Source: Micromonospora olivasterospora (GTDB taxonomy: Bacteria; Actinomycetota; Actinomycetes; Mycobacteriales; Micromonosporaceae). Taken from it: a stretch of 64,000 nt of DNA. Within the stretch, counting starts at the first letter, position 1, and each line of letters starts with the position of its first letter. A program made the translations under genes and the position numbers. The stretch is from the NCBI RefSeq assembly GCF_007830265.1, contig NZ_VLKE01000001.1, positions 2,728,001 through 2,792,000 of the forward strand, read 5' to 3'. The notes below the pieces were generated by a model. That model saw nothing but the letters and a program-made list of their open reading frames with translations, did no database searches and was not told the DNA's origin. Shown piece by piece: positions 1 to 8,483 of the stretch.

Positions 1-830
1 GATCACCCGCTCGCCGCGCCGTGGCCTGGGCGGCTCGGTGGGCCCCGTCTCGGCGGGATCGTTGACGGCCGGGAGCCGTGGCACGGCGCCCATCAGCGCG
101 GTCGAGTCGAGGCGGGGGTCGGGGGCCGGTGGCCCGCCGGGGACCGGCGGGATCAGCGCGGTGGCCGCCGGGTCGGCGGGGCCCGGGGGCGGGCCCGATC
201 CCGGTGCGCCCGATCCCGGTGCGCCCGGCGCCGGGGCGCCGGCGGGCGGCGGGGGCGACGCGGGACGGGGGCCGACGGTCGGGATGAGGGCCGTGGGCGC
301 GTCCGTCGGGGCCGCCGGGTGGCGGCTGCCCGACCCGGCGCCGGAACCGCCCCCCGGGCCGTACGGCGGCGCGCCGGCCGAGGCCGGGCCGTACGGCTGC
401 GGGGCGGACGGGTCGCCGGACCCGCGTCCGGCCGGGCCGGGCCGGGAGGCGGCGGAACGTCCTGCGGTCCCCGGGGGTGGCTGGGCGGCCGGCAGCGTCG
501 GCGGCTGGGTCGCCGGATACGGCGCGGGCGGCTGGGCGGCCGGGCGCAGCGGAGGCTCGCCGGGGCCGGCGCCGGGCCACGGCGGCGGGGCGGCCTGCCG
601 GTGCGGCTGCGGTGAGCGGGGGGCCGCCGCGCGGGGCGGTAGCACCGGGTCTGGCCAGGTGCCGCCGGAACCGTGCGGCGCCTGGGCGGAGTGGTCGACC
701 GGGGCACCGAGACCGGGGCCGGCTGCGGGCCGCGCTGCCGGCTGTCCGGCTCGTGCTGCCAGGCGTCCGGCTGGTGGCGCCAGGCGTCCGGGTGGTGCCG
801 CCAGGCCTCCGGGTCGCTCGCCCGGCTCAA
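1..830 (-). CDS. Class E sortase, N-terminal disordered region (partial, probable frameshift)
   Basis: The gene runs off the left edge, so the catalytic sortase domain is not in the window. The visible part is a Pro/Ala-rich cytoplasmic region. From about 680 down to 1 one minus frame reads ...TALIPTVGP..., ...TALIPPVPGG... and ends ...EPPRPRRGERVI, which I recognise as the run-up to the membrane anchor of actinobacterial class E sortases (family memory). The first codons lie in a different frame. A TTG at 828-830 overlaps the DUF881 stop (TTGA) and opens onto three 7-residue repeats of the type PDAWRHQ. The two frames differ by one missing base, somewhere near 690-770. Sortase is supported by position after crgA and DUF881 and by the N-terminal style only. 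An N-terminal region of another membrane protein is possible. Confidence 0.55.
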
Positions 831-1633
831 CGGGGCACCGTCGCCGAGCGCAGGGCGGTCGAGTCCTCGAACGCCGGCACCGTGACCGTCGATGTGGTCT
901 CCCGGTACCCCAGGTGGAAGTCGCGGACGTCGTCCATGAACCACTGGACTCCCTCGGAGGCGGCGAGGGCCTGCTTGAGGGCAGCGGGATCGCCGATTGC
1001 TACGATCTTGAATGGTGGGGAGTACACCCGGCCGTGGAGCAGCAGGGTGTTACCCACGCAGCGTACCGCGCTGGTCGTGAGCACGCGGACGTTCATGATT
1101 GACATCGCCTCCGCGCCGCCGGCCCAGAGCGCATTCACCACCGCCTGGACGTCCTGCTGGTGGACCACCAGGTCGTCGTTCGTCGCCCCCGGGGGCAGAC
1201 CCTGGTCGGGGCGCCGGGGAGCGTCGTCGAGCTCGACGGTCACCCCTGTCCCGGTCAGCGCCGTGAACCCGGCGGCCTGCCGGCTCGCGGCCGCCCGGTC
1301 CCGCTGCTCCCTGATCGGGCCGTCGGAGTCGGCCAGTGCGGCGGTCTCGTCCTCGACCTGGGCCCGTAGCTGCGCCGCCTGCTGCTCGCTCGCCTCGACC
1401 TGCTTCCGCCGGTCCTCGATGAGCTGCGTGAGTTGGGGGCGGCGGTCCTCGCGCAGCGCGGTGCCGTCGGCGGTCGTCGCGCTCGTGGTGAACAGCAGCC
1501 CGGCCGCGACGGCGATCAGGGGCACGCCCACCGACCAGCCTGGGCGCCGTTGCCGTGGGCGCCGGGGCAGGAGGACGGCGACCGCCCGCCGGAGGGCCTT
1601 CTGCCAGGAGGCCGCGCCGGATGTGTACTCCAC
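827..1633 (-). CDS. DUF881 family membrane-anchored protein (YlxW/YlxX-like)
   Basis: The predicted protein is 268 aa. A short basic N-terminus is followed by one membrane segment (about residues 25-45, SVGVPLIAVAAGLLFTTSA). A coiled-coil-prone stretch (residues 60-105, rich in E, Q and R) leads into the DUF881 domain with TALTGTGVTVELDDAP, NDDLVVHQQDVQAVVNALW and the C-terminal YSPPFKIVAIGD. I start it at GTG 1633, which has GGAAGGA 8 nt upstream; the open frame continues to 1711 without a ribosome site. The biochemical role is unknown; relatives sit next to crgA and cell-division genes in actinobacteria. It is divergent from crgA and overlaps the downstream sortase-like gene by 4 nt, which implies translational coupling. 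Confidence 0.9.
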   Translation of the reverse strand: MEYTSGAASWQKALRRAVAVLLPRRPRQRRPGWSVGVPLIAVAAGLLFTTSATTADGTALREDRRPQLTQLIEDRRKQVEASEQQAAQLRAQVEDETAALADSDGPIREQRDRAAASRQAAGFTALTGTGVTVELDDAPRRPDQGLPPGATNDDLVVHQQDVQAVVNALWAGGAEAMSIMNVRVLTTSAVRCVGNTLLLHGRVYSPPFKIVAIGDPAALKQALAASEGVQWFMDDVRDFHLGYRETTSTVTVPAFEDSTALRSATVPR

Positions 1634-1860
1634 CGAGCGTTCCTTCCGCGTCGTCTGGTGTCGGCCGTCAGGGCGAGGGCCGGTGCTGCGGTGACCGAAC
1701 AGTCCCGCCAATTTCGGTCACTCCGTGCATCGGTCTGACCCCATTCATGGCTAGGGCGGCCCTTCCGGACTACGCTAGCTGTCGAACATTATTGGCCATG
1801 GACCGTCGCCCCCGCGCCCGGTTGTCAGGCCGGACGAGGTCGTCACCCCTGGAGAGCGTC

Positions 1861-2124
1861 GTGCCCAAGTCTCAGGTCCGCAAGAAGAAGGTGTACACCC
1901 CGCCGACGGACGTGCGTCCGACGGCGACGGCGGCGACGCGCAAGCCCAGCCCGGTCTGGCTCCCGATCACGGCGGTCGCCCTGATCGTCGCCGGAATCGG
2001 CTGGCTGGTGGTTTACTACCTCTCCGAGCAGGCGTACCCGGTCGCTTCGTGGGGTTACTGGAACCTCGCGGTGGGCTTCGGCGCGATGGTCGGCTCCCTG
2101 GTGCTGCTCTCCCGTTGGCGCTGA
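1861..2124 (+). CDS. crgA: Cell division protein CrgA
   Basis: The product is 87 aa. It begins PKSQVRKKKVYTPP, the conserved CrgA start, followed by two membrane segments (about residues 35-55 and 64-84) separated by a short SEQAYPVASWGYWN loop. CrgA is a small septal membrane protein that recruits or stabilises the divisome (FtsZ, FtsI, FtsQ partners known in mycobacteria) and links division to cell-wall synthesis. The start is GTG 1861 with GGAGAG upstream; longer in-frame extension has no family support. The 227-bp gap to the DUF881 gene must hold both divergent promoters. It is single-copy and of full length for the family. Confidence 0.95.
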   Translation: MPKSQVRKKKVYTPPTDVRPTATAATRKPSPVWLPITAVALIVAGIGWLVVYYLSEQAYPVASWGYWNLAVGFGAMVGSLVLLSRWR

Positions 2125-2300
2125 CCCGTCTCGCGCCGCCGGCCTGATCCATTCCGCCGTCCGGCAGGCGGCGGACCATGCCTCCACCGGGCATCCGGCC
2201 CCGTGATGTCGCACTTCGCGCGGCCCCTGCCGGGTGCTTCGGCGCCGGGGCACCCTATGGTGTCCGCAGGGCGGCGCGGCCGGCTGCGAGAAGACTCACG

Positions 2301-2329
2301 TTACTGCTGGGTAACCTTGCGCGTAGGCT
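2301..2329 (+). promoter_or_regulatory. Promoter of the upstream ORF and Fe-S reductase transcript
   Basis: A -35-like TTACTG (2301-2306) is separated by exactly 17 bp from TAGGCT (2324-2329). The -10 ends 7 nt before an ATG at 2337, so transcription would start at or next to that ATG. This is a sequence match only; no other candidate in 2125-2336 is as good. Confidence 0.5.
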
Positions 2330-2336
2330 GCACTGC

Positions 2337-2411
2337 ATGACCGAGTGGAGCGAGGTCATCGACCGGTCCGGTCGCAGGGCGCGGCAGCGGCACCACGCCG
2401 CCATGCCCTGA
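2337..2411 (+). CDS. Possible leaderless 24-aa upstream ORF
   Basis: ATG 2337 opens a 24-codon frame ending at 2411, 54 nt before the Fe-S reductase ATG. The peptide starts MTEWSEVIDRSGRRARQ and is basic, with no membrane or signal character. It has no ribosome site, but the TANNNT box 7 nt upstream would place its ATG at the very 5' end of the mRNA, which actinobacterial ribosomes can initiate on. It could be a translated leader that couples to or tunes the downstream gene. It could equally be chance; conservation of the peptide is untested. Confidence 0.35.
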   Translation: MTEWSEVIDRSGRRARQRHHAAMP

Positions 2412-2465
2412 CCCGGGCCCGATCGCCGAGCCGCTCGACAGGCAGCAGACCGGGAGGCCAACTCG

Positions 2466-4664
2466 ATGGGCAGCGTCCAGATCGTCACGACGATCCTCGC
2501 GGCCGCCATCACCGCGGTGGCGGTGTGGCTTGCGGTACGCGCGGTCATGAAGATGGTGGCAGTGATCCGCCTGGGTCAGCCGGACCCGCAGCGGTTCACC
2601 GACAAGGGCGCCCGGACGAAGACCGTGCTGGCGGAGACCGCCGGCCACACCCGCATGCTCAGGTGGAGCGTGGTGGGTGCCGCGCACTGGTTCGTGATGG
2701 TCGCGTTCATCGTGCTCTCGCTGCTGGTGCTGGAGGCGTACTTCGAGGTCGTCAGCCCCGGTGGCGGCCTGCCGGTCGTCGGGCACTGGACGGTCTTCGG
2801 CCTGGCCACGGAGCTCATCGGCGTGTTCGGCCTGGCCGGCATCCTCGTGCTGATGGCGATCCGGCTGCGCAACCGGCCCACCCGGCCCGGCGGGCGCTCC
2901 CGGTTCACCGGCTCGACCATGTGGCAGGGCTACTTCGTCGAGTGGGTCGTGCTGCTGGTTCTGATCTTCGGGTTCCTGATCCGCGGCTTCAAGGTCGCCA
3001 CCGACCAGTTCGAGTACCCGGTCTGGGCCACCCCGGTCAGCCACGCGCTCGGCGGCGCGCTGCCCGCGTGGGAGGCCGGCGTGAGCGTCGCCGCGCTGAT
3101 CAAGATCGCCATCTCGATGACCTGGCTCATCGTGATCTCGCTGAACGTCACCATGGGCGTCGCCTGGCACCGGTTCCTGGCGTTCCCCAACATCTTCTTC
3201 AAGCGCGAGCCGGCCAAGCCGGCCGGCTCCGGACTCGGCGCGCTGCGGCCGATGATGAGCGAGGGCAAGCCGCTCGACTTCGAGGAGGCGGACCCGGAGT
3301 CCGACCAGTTCGGCGTCGCCCAGGTCGAGCAGTTCACCTGGAAGGGTCTGCTGGACTTCAGCACCTGCACCGAGTGCGGCCGGTGCCAGTCGCAGTGCCC
3401 GGCCTGGAACACGGGCAAGCCGCTGTCGCCGAAGCTGCTCGTGCTCAGCCTCCGCGACCACGCGTACGCCAAGGCGCCGTACCTGCTGGCCGGTGGCGGC
3501 AAGGACCTGACCGGCGAGGAGAAGGCGACCGCCGCCCAGCTTGCCCACCTGGACGTGCTGGCGCTGGCCGAGGCCGACAAGCCGCTGATCGGTGGGGCCG
3601 AGGAGGGCGGCGTCATCGACCCGGACGTGCTCTGGTCCTGCACCACCTGCGGCGCCTGCGTCGAGCAGTGCCCGGTCGACATCGAGCACGTCGACCACAT
3701 CGTCGACATGCGCCGCTACCAGGTGCTGATCGAGTCGAGCTTCCCGTCCGAGGCCGGCGTGATGCTGCGCAACCTGGAGAACAAGGGCAACCCGTGGGGC
3801 GCCCCGCAGAACACCCGCGAGGACTGGACCAAGGGCCTCGGCTTCGAGGTGCCCCGGGTCGGCGAGGTCGACGACTTCGAGTACCTGTTCTGGGTCGGCT
3901 GCGCCGGCGCGTTCGAGGACCGGGCGAAGAAGACCACGCGCGCGGTCGCCACGCTGCTGCACGAGGCCGGCGTCTCCTTCGCGATCCTCGGTGAGGGTGA
4001 GACCTGCACCGGCGACCCGGCCCGCCGGATCGGCAACGAGTTCGTCTTCCAGATGCTCGCCCAGCAGAACGTCGAGACCCTGAACGAGGCGTTCGAGGGC
4101 AGGGAGAAGAGCAAGCGCAAGATCGTCGCCACCTGCCCGCACTGCTTCAACACCCTCGGCAACGAGTACGGGCAGCTCGGCGGGGAGTTCGAGGTGGTGC
4201 ACCACACCCAGTTGCTGGCCCACCTGGTCAGCGCCGGCAAGCTCACCCCGGTGCAGCCCGTCGACGGGGGCGTCACGTATCACGACCCCTGCTACCTGGG
4301 CCGGCACAACCGGGTCTTCGCCCCGCCGCGCGAGGTCCTCGGCAGCTCCGTCCGGGGCGAGCTCACCGAGATGCCGCGCAACAGCGAGCGCTCCTTCTGC
4401 TGCGGCGCCGGCGGTGCCCGGATGTGGATGGAGGAGAAGATCGGCAAGCGGATCAACGTGGACCGGGTCGAGGAGGCCATGTCGACCGGGGCGAAGACGA
4501 TCGCCGTCGGCTGCCCGTTCTGCTCGACCATGCTCAACGACGGCGTGAACGGCAAGGGCGCCGGGGAGCAGGTCGAGGTCGTCGACGTCGCGAGCGTGCT
4601 GCTGCGCTCGGTCAAGCCCGACCAGACGCACGGCGACAGGGAGGCCGAGCCGGTCGCCGGCTGA
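2466..4664 (+). CDS. Membrane Fe-S oxidoreductase with CCG (HdrD/GlpC-type) domains
   Basis: The protein is 732 aa. The N-terminal 245 residues contain about six membrane helices resembling the NarI/HdrE-type quinone-facing subunit, with candidate haem histidines. Two 4Fe-4S ferredoxin-type motifs follow: C301-x2-C-x2-C-x3-C (CTECGRCQSQCP) and C392-x2-C-x2-C-x3-C (CTTCGACVEQCP). The C-terminal half carries two cysteine-rich CCG units, with CPHCFNTLGNEY, DPCYLGRHNRV, CCGAGGARMW and CPFCSTML. It is a fusion of membrane and heterodisulfide-reductase-like modules like mycobacterial Rv0338c (family memory), and probably passes electrons between a quinone pool and a soluble donor. The true substrate is unknown. 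It appears monocistronic and is followed by a strong palindromic terminator region. Confidence 0.9.
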   Translation: MGSVQIVTTILAAAITAVAVWLAVRAVMKMVAVIRLGQPDPQRFTDKGARTKTVLAETAGHTRMLRWSVVGAAHWFVMVAFIVLSLLVLEAYFEVVSPGGGLPVVGHWTVFGLATELIGVFGLAGILVLMAIRLRNRPTRPGGRSRFTGSTMWQGYFVEWVVLLVLIFGFLIRGFKVATDQFEYPVWATPVSHALGGALPAWEAGVSVAALIKIAISMTWLIVISLNVTMGVAWHRFLAFPNIFFKREPAKPAGSGLGALRPMMSEGKPLDFEEADPESDQFGVAQVEQFTWKGLLDFSTCTECGRCQSQCPAWNTGKPLSPKLLVLSLRDHAYAKAPYLLAGGGKDLTGEEKATAAQLAHLDVLALAEADKPLIGGAEEGGVIDPDVLWSCTTCGACVEQCPVDIEHVDHIVDMRRYQVLIESSFPSEAGVMLRNLENKGNPWGAPQNTREDWTKGLGFEVPRVGEVDDFEYLFWVGCAGAFEDRAKKTTRAVATLLHEAGVSFAILGEGETCTGDPARRIGNEFVFQMLAQQNVETLNEAFEGREKSKRKIVATCPHCFNTLGNEYGQLGGEFEVVHHTQLLAHLVSAGKLTPVQPVDGGVTYHDPCYLGRHNRVFAPPREVLGSSVRGELTEMPRNSERSFCCGAGGARMWMEEKIGKRINVDRVEEAMSTGAKTIAVGCPFCSTMLNDGVNGKGAGEQVEVVDVASVLLRSVKPDQTHGDREAEPVAG

Positions 4665-4684
4665 CGCCCGGCCCGGGCACGGTG

Positions 4685-4794
4685 CCAGCCCCGCGCCCGT
4701 TGACCAAGAGGTTTGCGTCAGACCAGCCCCGCGCCCGTTGACCAAGAGATTTGCGTCAGATTGGAGATCAGCTCTGACGCAAACCTCTTGATCA
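4685..4794. repeat. 38-bp tandem duplication plus inverted arm (terminator-like)
   Basis: Units 4685-4722 and 4723-4760 are direct repeats with one mismatch. Each ends in a 22-nt arm (core GAGGTTTGCGTCAGA), and 4773-4794 is the inverted complement of that arm, with a 12-nt loop after the second unit. Either copy of the left arm can pair with the right arm, giving two alternative hairpins. It lies just after the Fe-S reductase stop and before the CNNM gene, so it probably terminates transcription. The slippage-type duplication of only one arm is odd. Confidence 0.85.
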
Positions 4795-4840
4795 TCCGTT
4801 CCGGGGGGTCGAGCGCGCACGTCCACCCGCGCGGGGTTGT

Positions 4841-6226
4841 GTGCGGGGCGGGCGGGCCGTGGAACAATCGCGCCGAGGTGAGCGCATTATCGACAGTCCG
4901 CTATTGACCACCCTGTTGCCCCTTGTCGGCTTCGTGCTGCTGACCGCGGGCAACGCGTTCTTCGTCGCGGCCGAGTTCGCCCTGGTCACGGTGGACCGGC
5001 CGGAGATCGACCGGCGGGCCTCGGCCGGCGACGCCGGGGCGACGACCGTACGCCGGGCGCTGCGGGAGCTCTCCTTCCAGCTCTCCGGGGCACAGCTCGG
5101 CATCACCATCACCGCCCTGCTCACCGGTTACCTCGCCGAGCCCGCGCTGGCCCGCCTGTTCGCCCCGCTGCTGCACCCGCTCGGGGCGACCGCCGAGCGG
5201 ATCAGCCCGTTCCTCGCACTGGCCCTGGCGACCCTCGTCTCCATGCTCTTCGGCGAGCTGGTGCCGAAGAACCTGGCGCTGGCCCGGCCGATGCCCGCCG
5301 CGCTGGCCACCGCCCGCGGCATGCGCGGCTTCTCCCGCGCGTTCGGCTGGCTGATCCGGGGCCTGAACGGCTCGGCGAACGCGCTGGTGCGGCGCCTCGG
5401 GGTGGAACCGCAGGAGGAACTGGCCAGCGCCCGCTCACCGGAGGAACTGGGCCTGCTCGCCGCGATCTCGGCCCGCGCCGGGGCGCTTCCCCCGGACACC
5501 GCGATGCTGCTGCGCCGCACCATCCGCTTCGGCGAGAAGCGGGCCGCCGAGGCGATGACCCCCCGGGTCGACGTGATCGCCCTGCGCGCCACCGCCAGCG
5601 TCGCCGAGCTGCTCACCCTCGCCCAGCAGACCGGCCGCACCCGGTTCCCCGTCTTCGAGGAGACCCTCGACCTGGTCACCGGCGTCGCGGGGGTGTCGGA
5701 CGCGCTCGGCGTACCGCCGGCCCGCCGGGCCGCCACCAGCGTCGCGTCGGTCGCCCGGGAACCGGTGTACGTACCGGAGAGCCTGGACCTCGACGGGGTC
5801 CTGGCCGCCCTGCGGGCCGCCGGCGCGGACCTGGCGATCGTGGTCGACGAGTACGGCGGCACCGACGGCGTCGTGACCGTCGAGGACCTGGTGGAGGAGC
5901 TGGTCGGGGAGATCGCCGACGAGTTCGACCCGGACGCGGTCGACGACGGTGGCCCGGTCGAGCTGACCGTGCCGGGCGGTGAGCGCACCGCGCTCGTCGA
6001 CGGCGTGCTGCGCGAGGACGAGCTGGCCGAGCAGACGGGCTTCCAGCTGCCCGAGGGCCCGTACGAGACGCTGGCGGGCTTCCTGATGGCCCGCCTCGGG
6101 CACATCCCCGTGGCCGGCGAGTCGGTCGAGGAGAACGGCTGGGAGTTCACCGTGGTCGAAGTGGAGCGGCACCGCGTCGAGCAGGTGCGGGTGGTCCGCC
6201 CGGAGGAGCCCGGCGACGATGCTTGA
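4841..6226 (+). CDS. CNNM/CorC-family membrane protein with CBS pair and CorC-HlyC domain
   Basis: The product is up to 461 aa. Residues about 20-215 form the CNNM (DUF21) membrane domain with GNAFFVAAEFALV near the first helix and FGELVPKNLALA near the fourth. A CBS pair follows (about 225-350, including AEAMTPRVDVIAL and VVDEYGGTDGVVTVEDLVEELVGEI), then the C-terminal transporter-associated domain (about 375-450). The family exports or transports divalent cations such as Mg2+ or Co2+. The start is uncertain: GTG 4841 is the longest, GTG 4859 is possible, and homologs start near the first helix. Its stop overlaps the next gene by 8 nt, so the two are co-translated and may form a heteromeric pair. 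Confidence 0.9.
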   Translation: MRGGRAVEQSRRGERIIDSPLLTTLLPLVGFVLLTAGNAFFVAAEFALVTVDRPEIDRRASAGDAGATTVRRALRELSFQLSGAQLGITITALLTGYLAEPALARLFAPLLHPLGATAERISPFLALALATLVSMLFGELVPKNLALARPMPAALATARGMRGFSRAFGWLIRGLNGSANALVRRLGVEPQEELASARSPEELGLLAAISARAGALPPDTAMLLRRTIRFGEKRAAEAMTPRVDVIALRATASVAELLTLAQQTGRTRFPVFEETLDLVTGVAGVSDALGVPPARRAATSVASVAREPVYVPESLDLDGVLAALRAAGADLAIVVDEYGGTDGVVTVEDLVEELVGEIADEFDPDAVDDGGPVELTVPGGERTALVDGVLREDELAEQTGFQLPEGPYETLAGFLMARLGHIPVAGESVEENGWEFTVVEVERHRVEQVRVVRPEEPGDDA

Positions 6227-7220
6227 GCTGCTGGTGACCGTGCTGCTGCTGCTCGGCAACGCCTTCTTCGTGGGCAGCGAGTTCGCGCTGATCGCGTCCC
6301 GCCGGACGGTGATCGAGCCGCTGTCCGCCACGTCGAAGCGGGCCCGGTGGGCGCTGTCGGCGATGAACCAGATCCCGCTGATGATCGCCGGGGCGCAGCT
6401 CGGCATCACGATCTGCTCGCTGAGTCTCGGCGCGATCGCCGAGCCGGCGCTGGCCCACCTGCTGGAGGTGCCGTTCCACGCCGTCGGCCTGCCGCGCGGC
6501 GCGGTCCACCCGGTGGCCTTCCTGCTCGCCCTCGGCATGGTGGTCTTCCTGCACACCGTCGTCGGCGAGATGGTGCCGAAGAACATCACCCTGGCCGGGC
6601 CCGAGCCGTCCGCGCTCTGGCTCGGGCCGGCGATGCTGGCGTTCTGCACGGCCACCAAGCCGCTGTTGCTGGCGATGAAGTGGTCGTCGCGGCAGGTGCT
6701 GCGGCTGTGGCGCGTCGAGGCGACGGACGCGGTCAAGACCGTGTTCACGGCCGAGGAGCTGGCCGGCCTGGTGTCCCAGGCGCGGACCGAGGGGCTGCTC
6801 GACGCCGAGGAACACGCGCGGATCACGGGCGCGCTCGCGCTGCACAGCCGCACGGCGGCCGACGCCCTGCGGCCCTGGTCGACGGTGACCACCGTCGCCG
6901 AGGACGTCTCCCCGGCCTCCCTGGAGGTGCTGGCCACCCGGACCGGCCGCTCCCGTTTCCCCGTGGTGCAGCGCGCCACCCGGCGGGTGCTCGGCTTCGT
7001 GCACGTCAAGGACGTGCTGGGGTACGCCGGGGCGGACCGCCGCTCGCCCGTACCGCCCGAGGTCTACCACCCGCTGGCCGTGGTGCCGCCGGACCGTACG
7101 CTGGCCGACCTGCTCCTGTCGATGCGCCGGGAGCGGCGGCACATGGTCCTGGTGAGCGACGGTCGCCGCCCGCTGGGCGTGGTGACCCTCGACGACGTGT
7201 TGATGGCCATCGTCGGCTGA
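6219..7220 (+). CDS. CNNM/CorC-family membrane protein, short form
   Basis: The product is 333 aa and paralogous to the preceding gene. It has the CNNM membrane domain (about residues 1-190, with GNAFFVGSEFALIASRR and GEMVPKNITLAGPEP) and a CBS pair (about 205-333), but it stops right after the second CBS motif (PLGVVTLDDVLMAIVG) and lacks the CorC-HlyC domain. Long-short pairs of this kind in tandem are common in actinobacteria and suggest a two-protein cation transporter. The start ATG 6219 lies inside the end of the upstream gene, so translation is coupled. Confidence 0.9.
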   Translation: MLELLVTVLLLLGNAFFVGSEFALIASRRTVIEPLSATSKRARWALSAMNQIPLMIAGAQLGITICSLSLGAIAEPALAHLLEVPFHAVGLPRGAVHPVAFLLALGMVVFLHTVVGEMVPKNITLAGPEPSALWLGPAMLAFCTATKPLLLAMKWSSRQVLRLWRVEATDAVKTVFTAEELAGLVSQARTEGLLDAEEHARITGALALHSRTAADALRPWSTVTTVAEDVSPASLEVLATRTGRSRFPVVQRATRRVLGFVHVKDVLGYAGADRRSPVPPEVYHPLAVVPPDRTLADLLLSMRRERRHMVLVSDGRRPLGVVTLDDVLMAIVG

Positions 7221-7244
7221 CCCTCGCCTCGGTTTTGTCGCACC

Positions 7245-7260
7245 CGGTGTGCGCACACCG
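7245..7260. promoter_or_regulatory. 16-bp perfect palindrome
   Basis: CGGTGTGCGCACACCG reads identically on both strands. It lies 25 bp after the CNNM pair and 32 bp before the -35 box of the NlpC/P60 promoter. It could be a protein operator or part of a weak terminator; there is no T-tract. Confidence 0.4.
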
Positions 7261-7291
7261 TTGCCGGCGCATGACGGTCCGCCGGGCCGCC

Positions 7292-7320
7292 TTGATTCCC
7301 CGCGTGCGCTTCCCTAATGT
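7292..7320 (+). promoter_or_regulatory. Sigma70-like promoter of the first NlpC/P60 gene
   Basis: TTGATT (7292-7297), 17 bp, TAATGT (7315-7320). This predicts a start near 7327 and a leader of about 78 nt. No c-di-AMP riboswitch is visible in that leader, unlike the paralog at 10891. Confidence 0.5.
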
Positions 7321-7404
7321 GGGGCGCTGACCGCTGTGGGTTGTCTGCCTCGATCTTCCCCCTCGCGAGGCTCCCGGCGGTCGGTTGCGAAGGAGTCGAT
7401 GCCG

Positions 7405-8412
7405 GTGGCAACCATGCCCCCTCATCGTCGTGCGCCGGGACTGCCGCCCACTCGTGGCCGCGCCCGCCGGGTCGTACACCGCCTGCTCACCGTGGTCGCG
7501 GCGGTCGCCGTCGGCGCGGGCATGCTGACCGCGCCCGCGTACGCGGCGCCGTCGGTGGACGAGATCGAGGCGCAGATCGACAAGCAGTGGGAGCAGCTCG
7601 AACCCACGATCGAGCAGTACAACAAGGTGCGCGCCCAGCTGAGGGTCAACAAGCAGAAGTCGGACGAGCTGCAGAAGAAGATCGAGCCGCTCGCGCTGGA
7701 GACAGACCTGGCCATGAGCCGGGTCAGCGACCTTGCCTCCCGCTACTACATGTCCGGCCCCTCCCAGGAGCTCAGCGCGCTGCTGGTCAGCACCAAGCCG
7801 GGGACGCTGGCCGAGCAACTGACCCTCCTGGACCGCCTCGCCGCACACGAGCGCAAGCAGCTCGAGGGGGTCATGGCGGTGCGCGCCAAGTACGACGCGC
7901 AGAAGCAGAAGCTGGACGCGCTGATCGCCGACCAGGAGAAGAAGACCAAGGAGCTGGCGGCCAAGAAGACGCAGATCAACGCGGAGATCAAGCGGTTGCA
8001 GGGCCTGATGCCGAAGACCGTGGTGGTCACGGAGGGCTGCCCCACCATCACGGGCGTGGTCAGCTCGGCGGCACGCACCGCCATCCGCACCGCCTGCGCC
8101 CAGGTCGGCGACCCGTACGTCTGGGGCGCCACTGGCCCGAACGCGTTCGACTGCTCCGGCCTCACCCAGTACGCCTACAAGGCGGCGGGGATTCACCTCA
8201 CGCACTTCACGGGTGCCCAGTGGAACGAGGGCCGGGCCATTCCGCGCTCCGAGGCGCGCCCGGGTGACCTGGTGTTCTTCTTCAGTGATCTGCATCACGT
8301 CGGGCTCTACCTCGGCAACGACAAGATGGTGCACGCGCCCCGGGCCGGCAAACCGGTCAACGTGAGCAGCATCAACACGATGCCGGTCGCCGGCTTCCGC
8401 CGCCCCGGCTGA
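7405..8412 (+). CDS. Secreted NlpC/P60 peptidoglycan endopeptidase
   Basis: The product is 335 aa from GTG 7405, chosen because AAGGAG lies 9 nt upstream and the paralog at 10891 starts the same way; ATG 7399 is an alternative. A signal peptide ends around ...APAYAAPS (residue about 47). A coiled-coil region (about 50-205, DEIEAQIDKQWEQLEP onward) resembles the autoinhibitory helices of RipA-type enzymes. The C-terminal NlpC/P60 domain has the catalytic Cys250 in FDCSGLTQYAY and the histidine motif DLHHVGLYLG. It cleaves stem-peptide bonds in peptidoglycan, acting in cell separation. It is convergent with the amidase gene, with a hairpin between them. Confidence 0.93.
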   Translation: MATMPPHRRAPGLPPTRGRARRVVHRLLTVVAAVAVGAGMLTAPAYAAPSVDEIEAQIDKQWEQLEPTIEQYNKVRAQLRVNKQKSDELQKKIEPLALETDLAMSRVSDLASRYYMSGPSQELSALLVSTKPGTLAEQLTLLDRLAAHERKQLEGVMAVRAKYDAQKQKLDALIADQEKKTKELAAKKTQINAEIKRLQGLMPKTVVVTEGCPTITGVVSSAARTAIRTACAQVGDPYVWGATGPNAFDCSGLTQYAYKAAGIHLTHFTGAQWNEGRAIPRSEARPGDLVFFFSDLHHVGLYLGNDKMVHAPRAGKPVNVSSINTMPVAGFRRPG

Positions 8413-8425
8413 CGCCGACGCAGCT

Positions 8426-8472
8426 ACGAGGAAGGCCTGCGCTCCAAAGCAGCGAGCGGGGGCCTCCCTCGT
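8426..8472. terminator. Probable bidirectional terminator between convergent envelope genes
   Basis: An imperfect inverted repeat (arms beginning GAGGAAGGCC and ending GGCCTCCCTC) fills the 71-bp gap between the NlpC/P60 stop (8412) and the amidase stop (8484). The pairing has bulges, so the exact stem is approximate. Confidence 0.5.
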
Positions 8473-8483
8473 GCGGGTGTAGG

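Noticed and set aside
1780..1795. TCGAAC near crgA as a LexA site
   Set aside because: Only one half-site is present (TCGAACATTATTGG); the GTTCGA half is missing.
2301..4826. 841-codon minus frame over the Fe-S reductase
   Set aside because: No domain; it lies antisense to a gene with clear Fe-S motifs.
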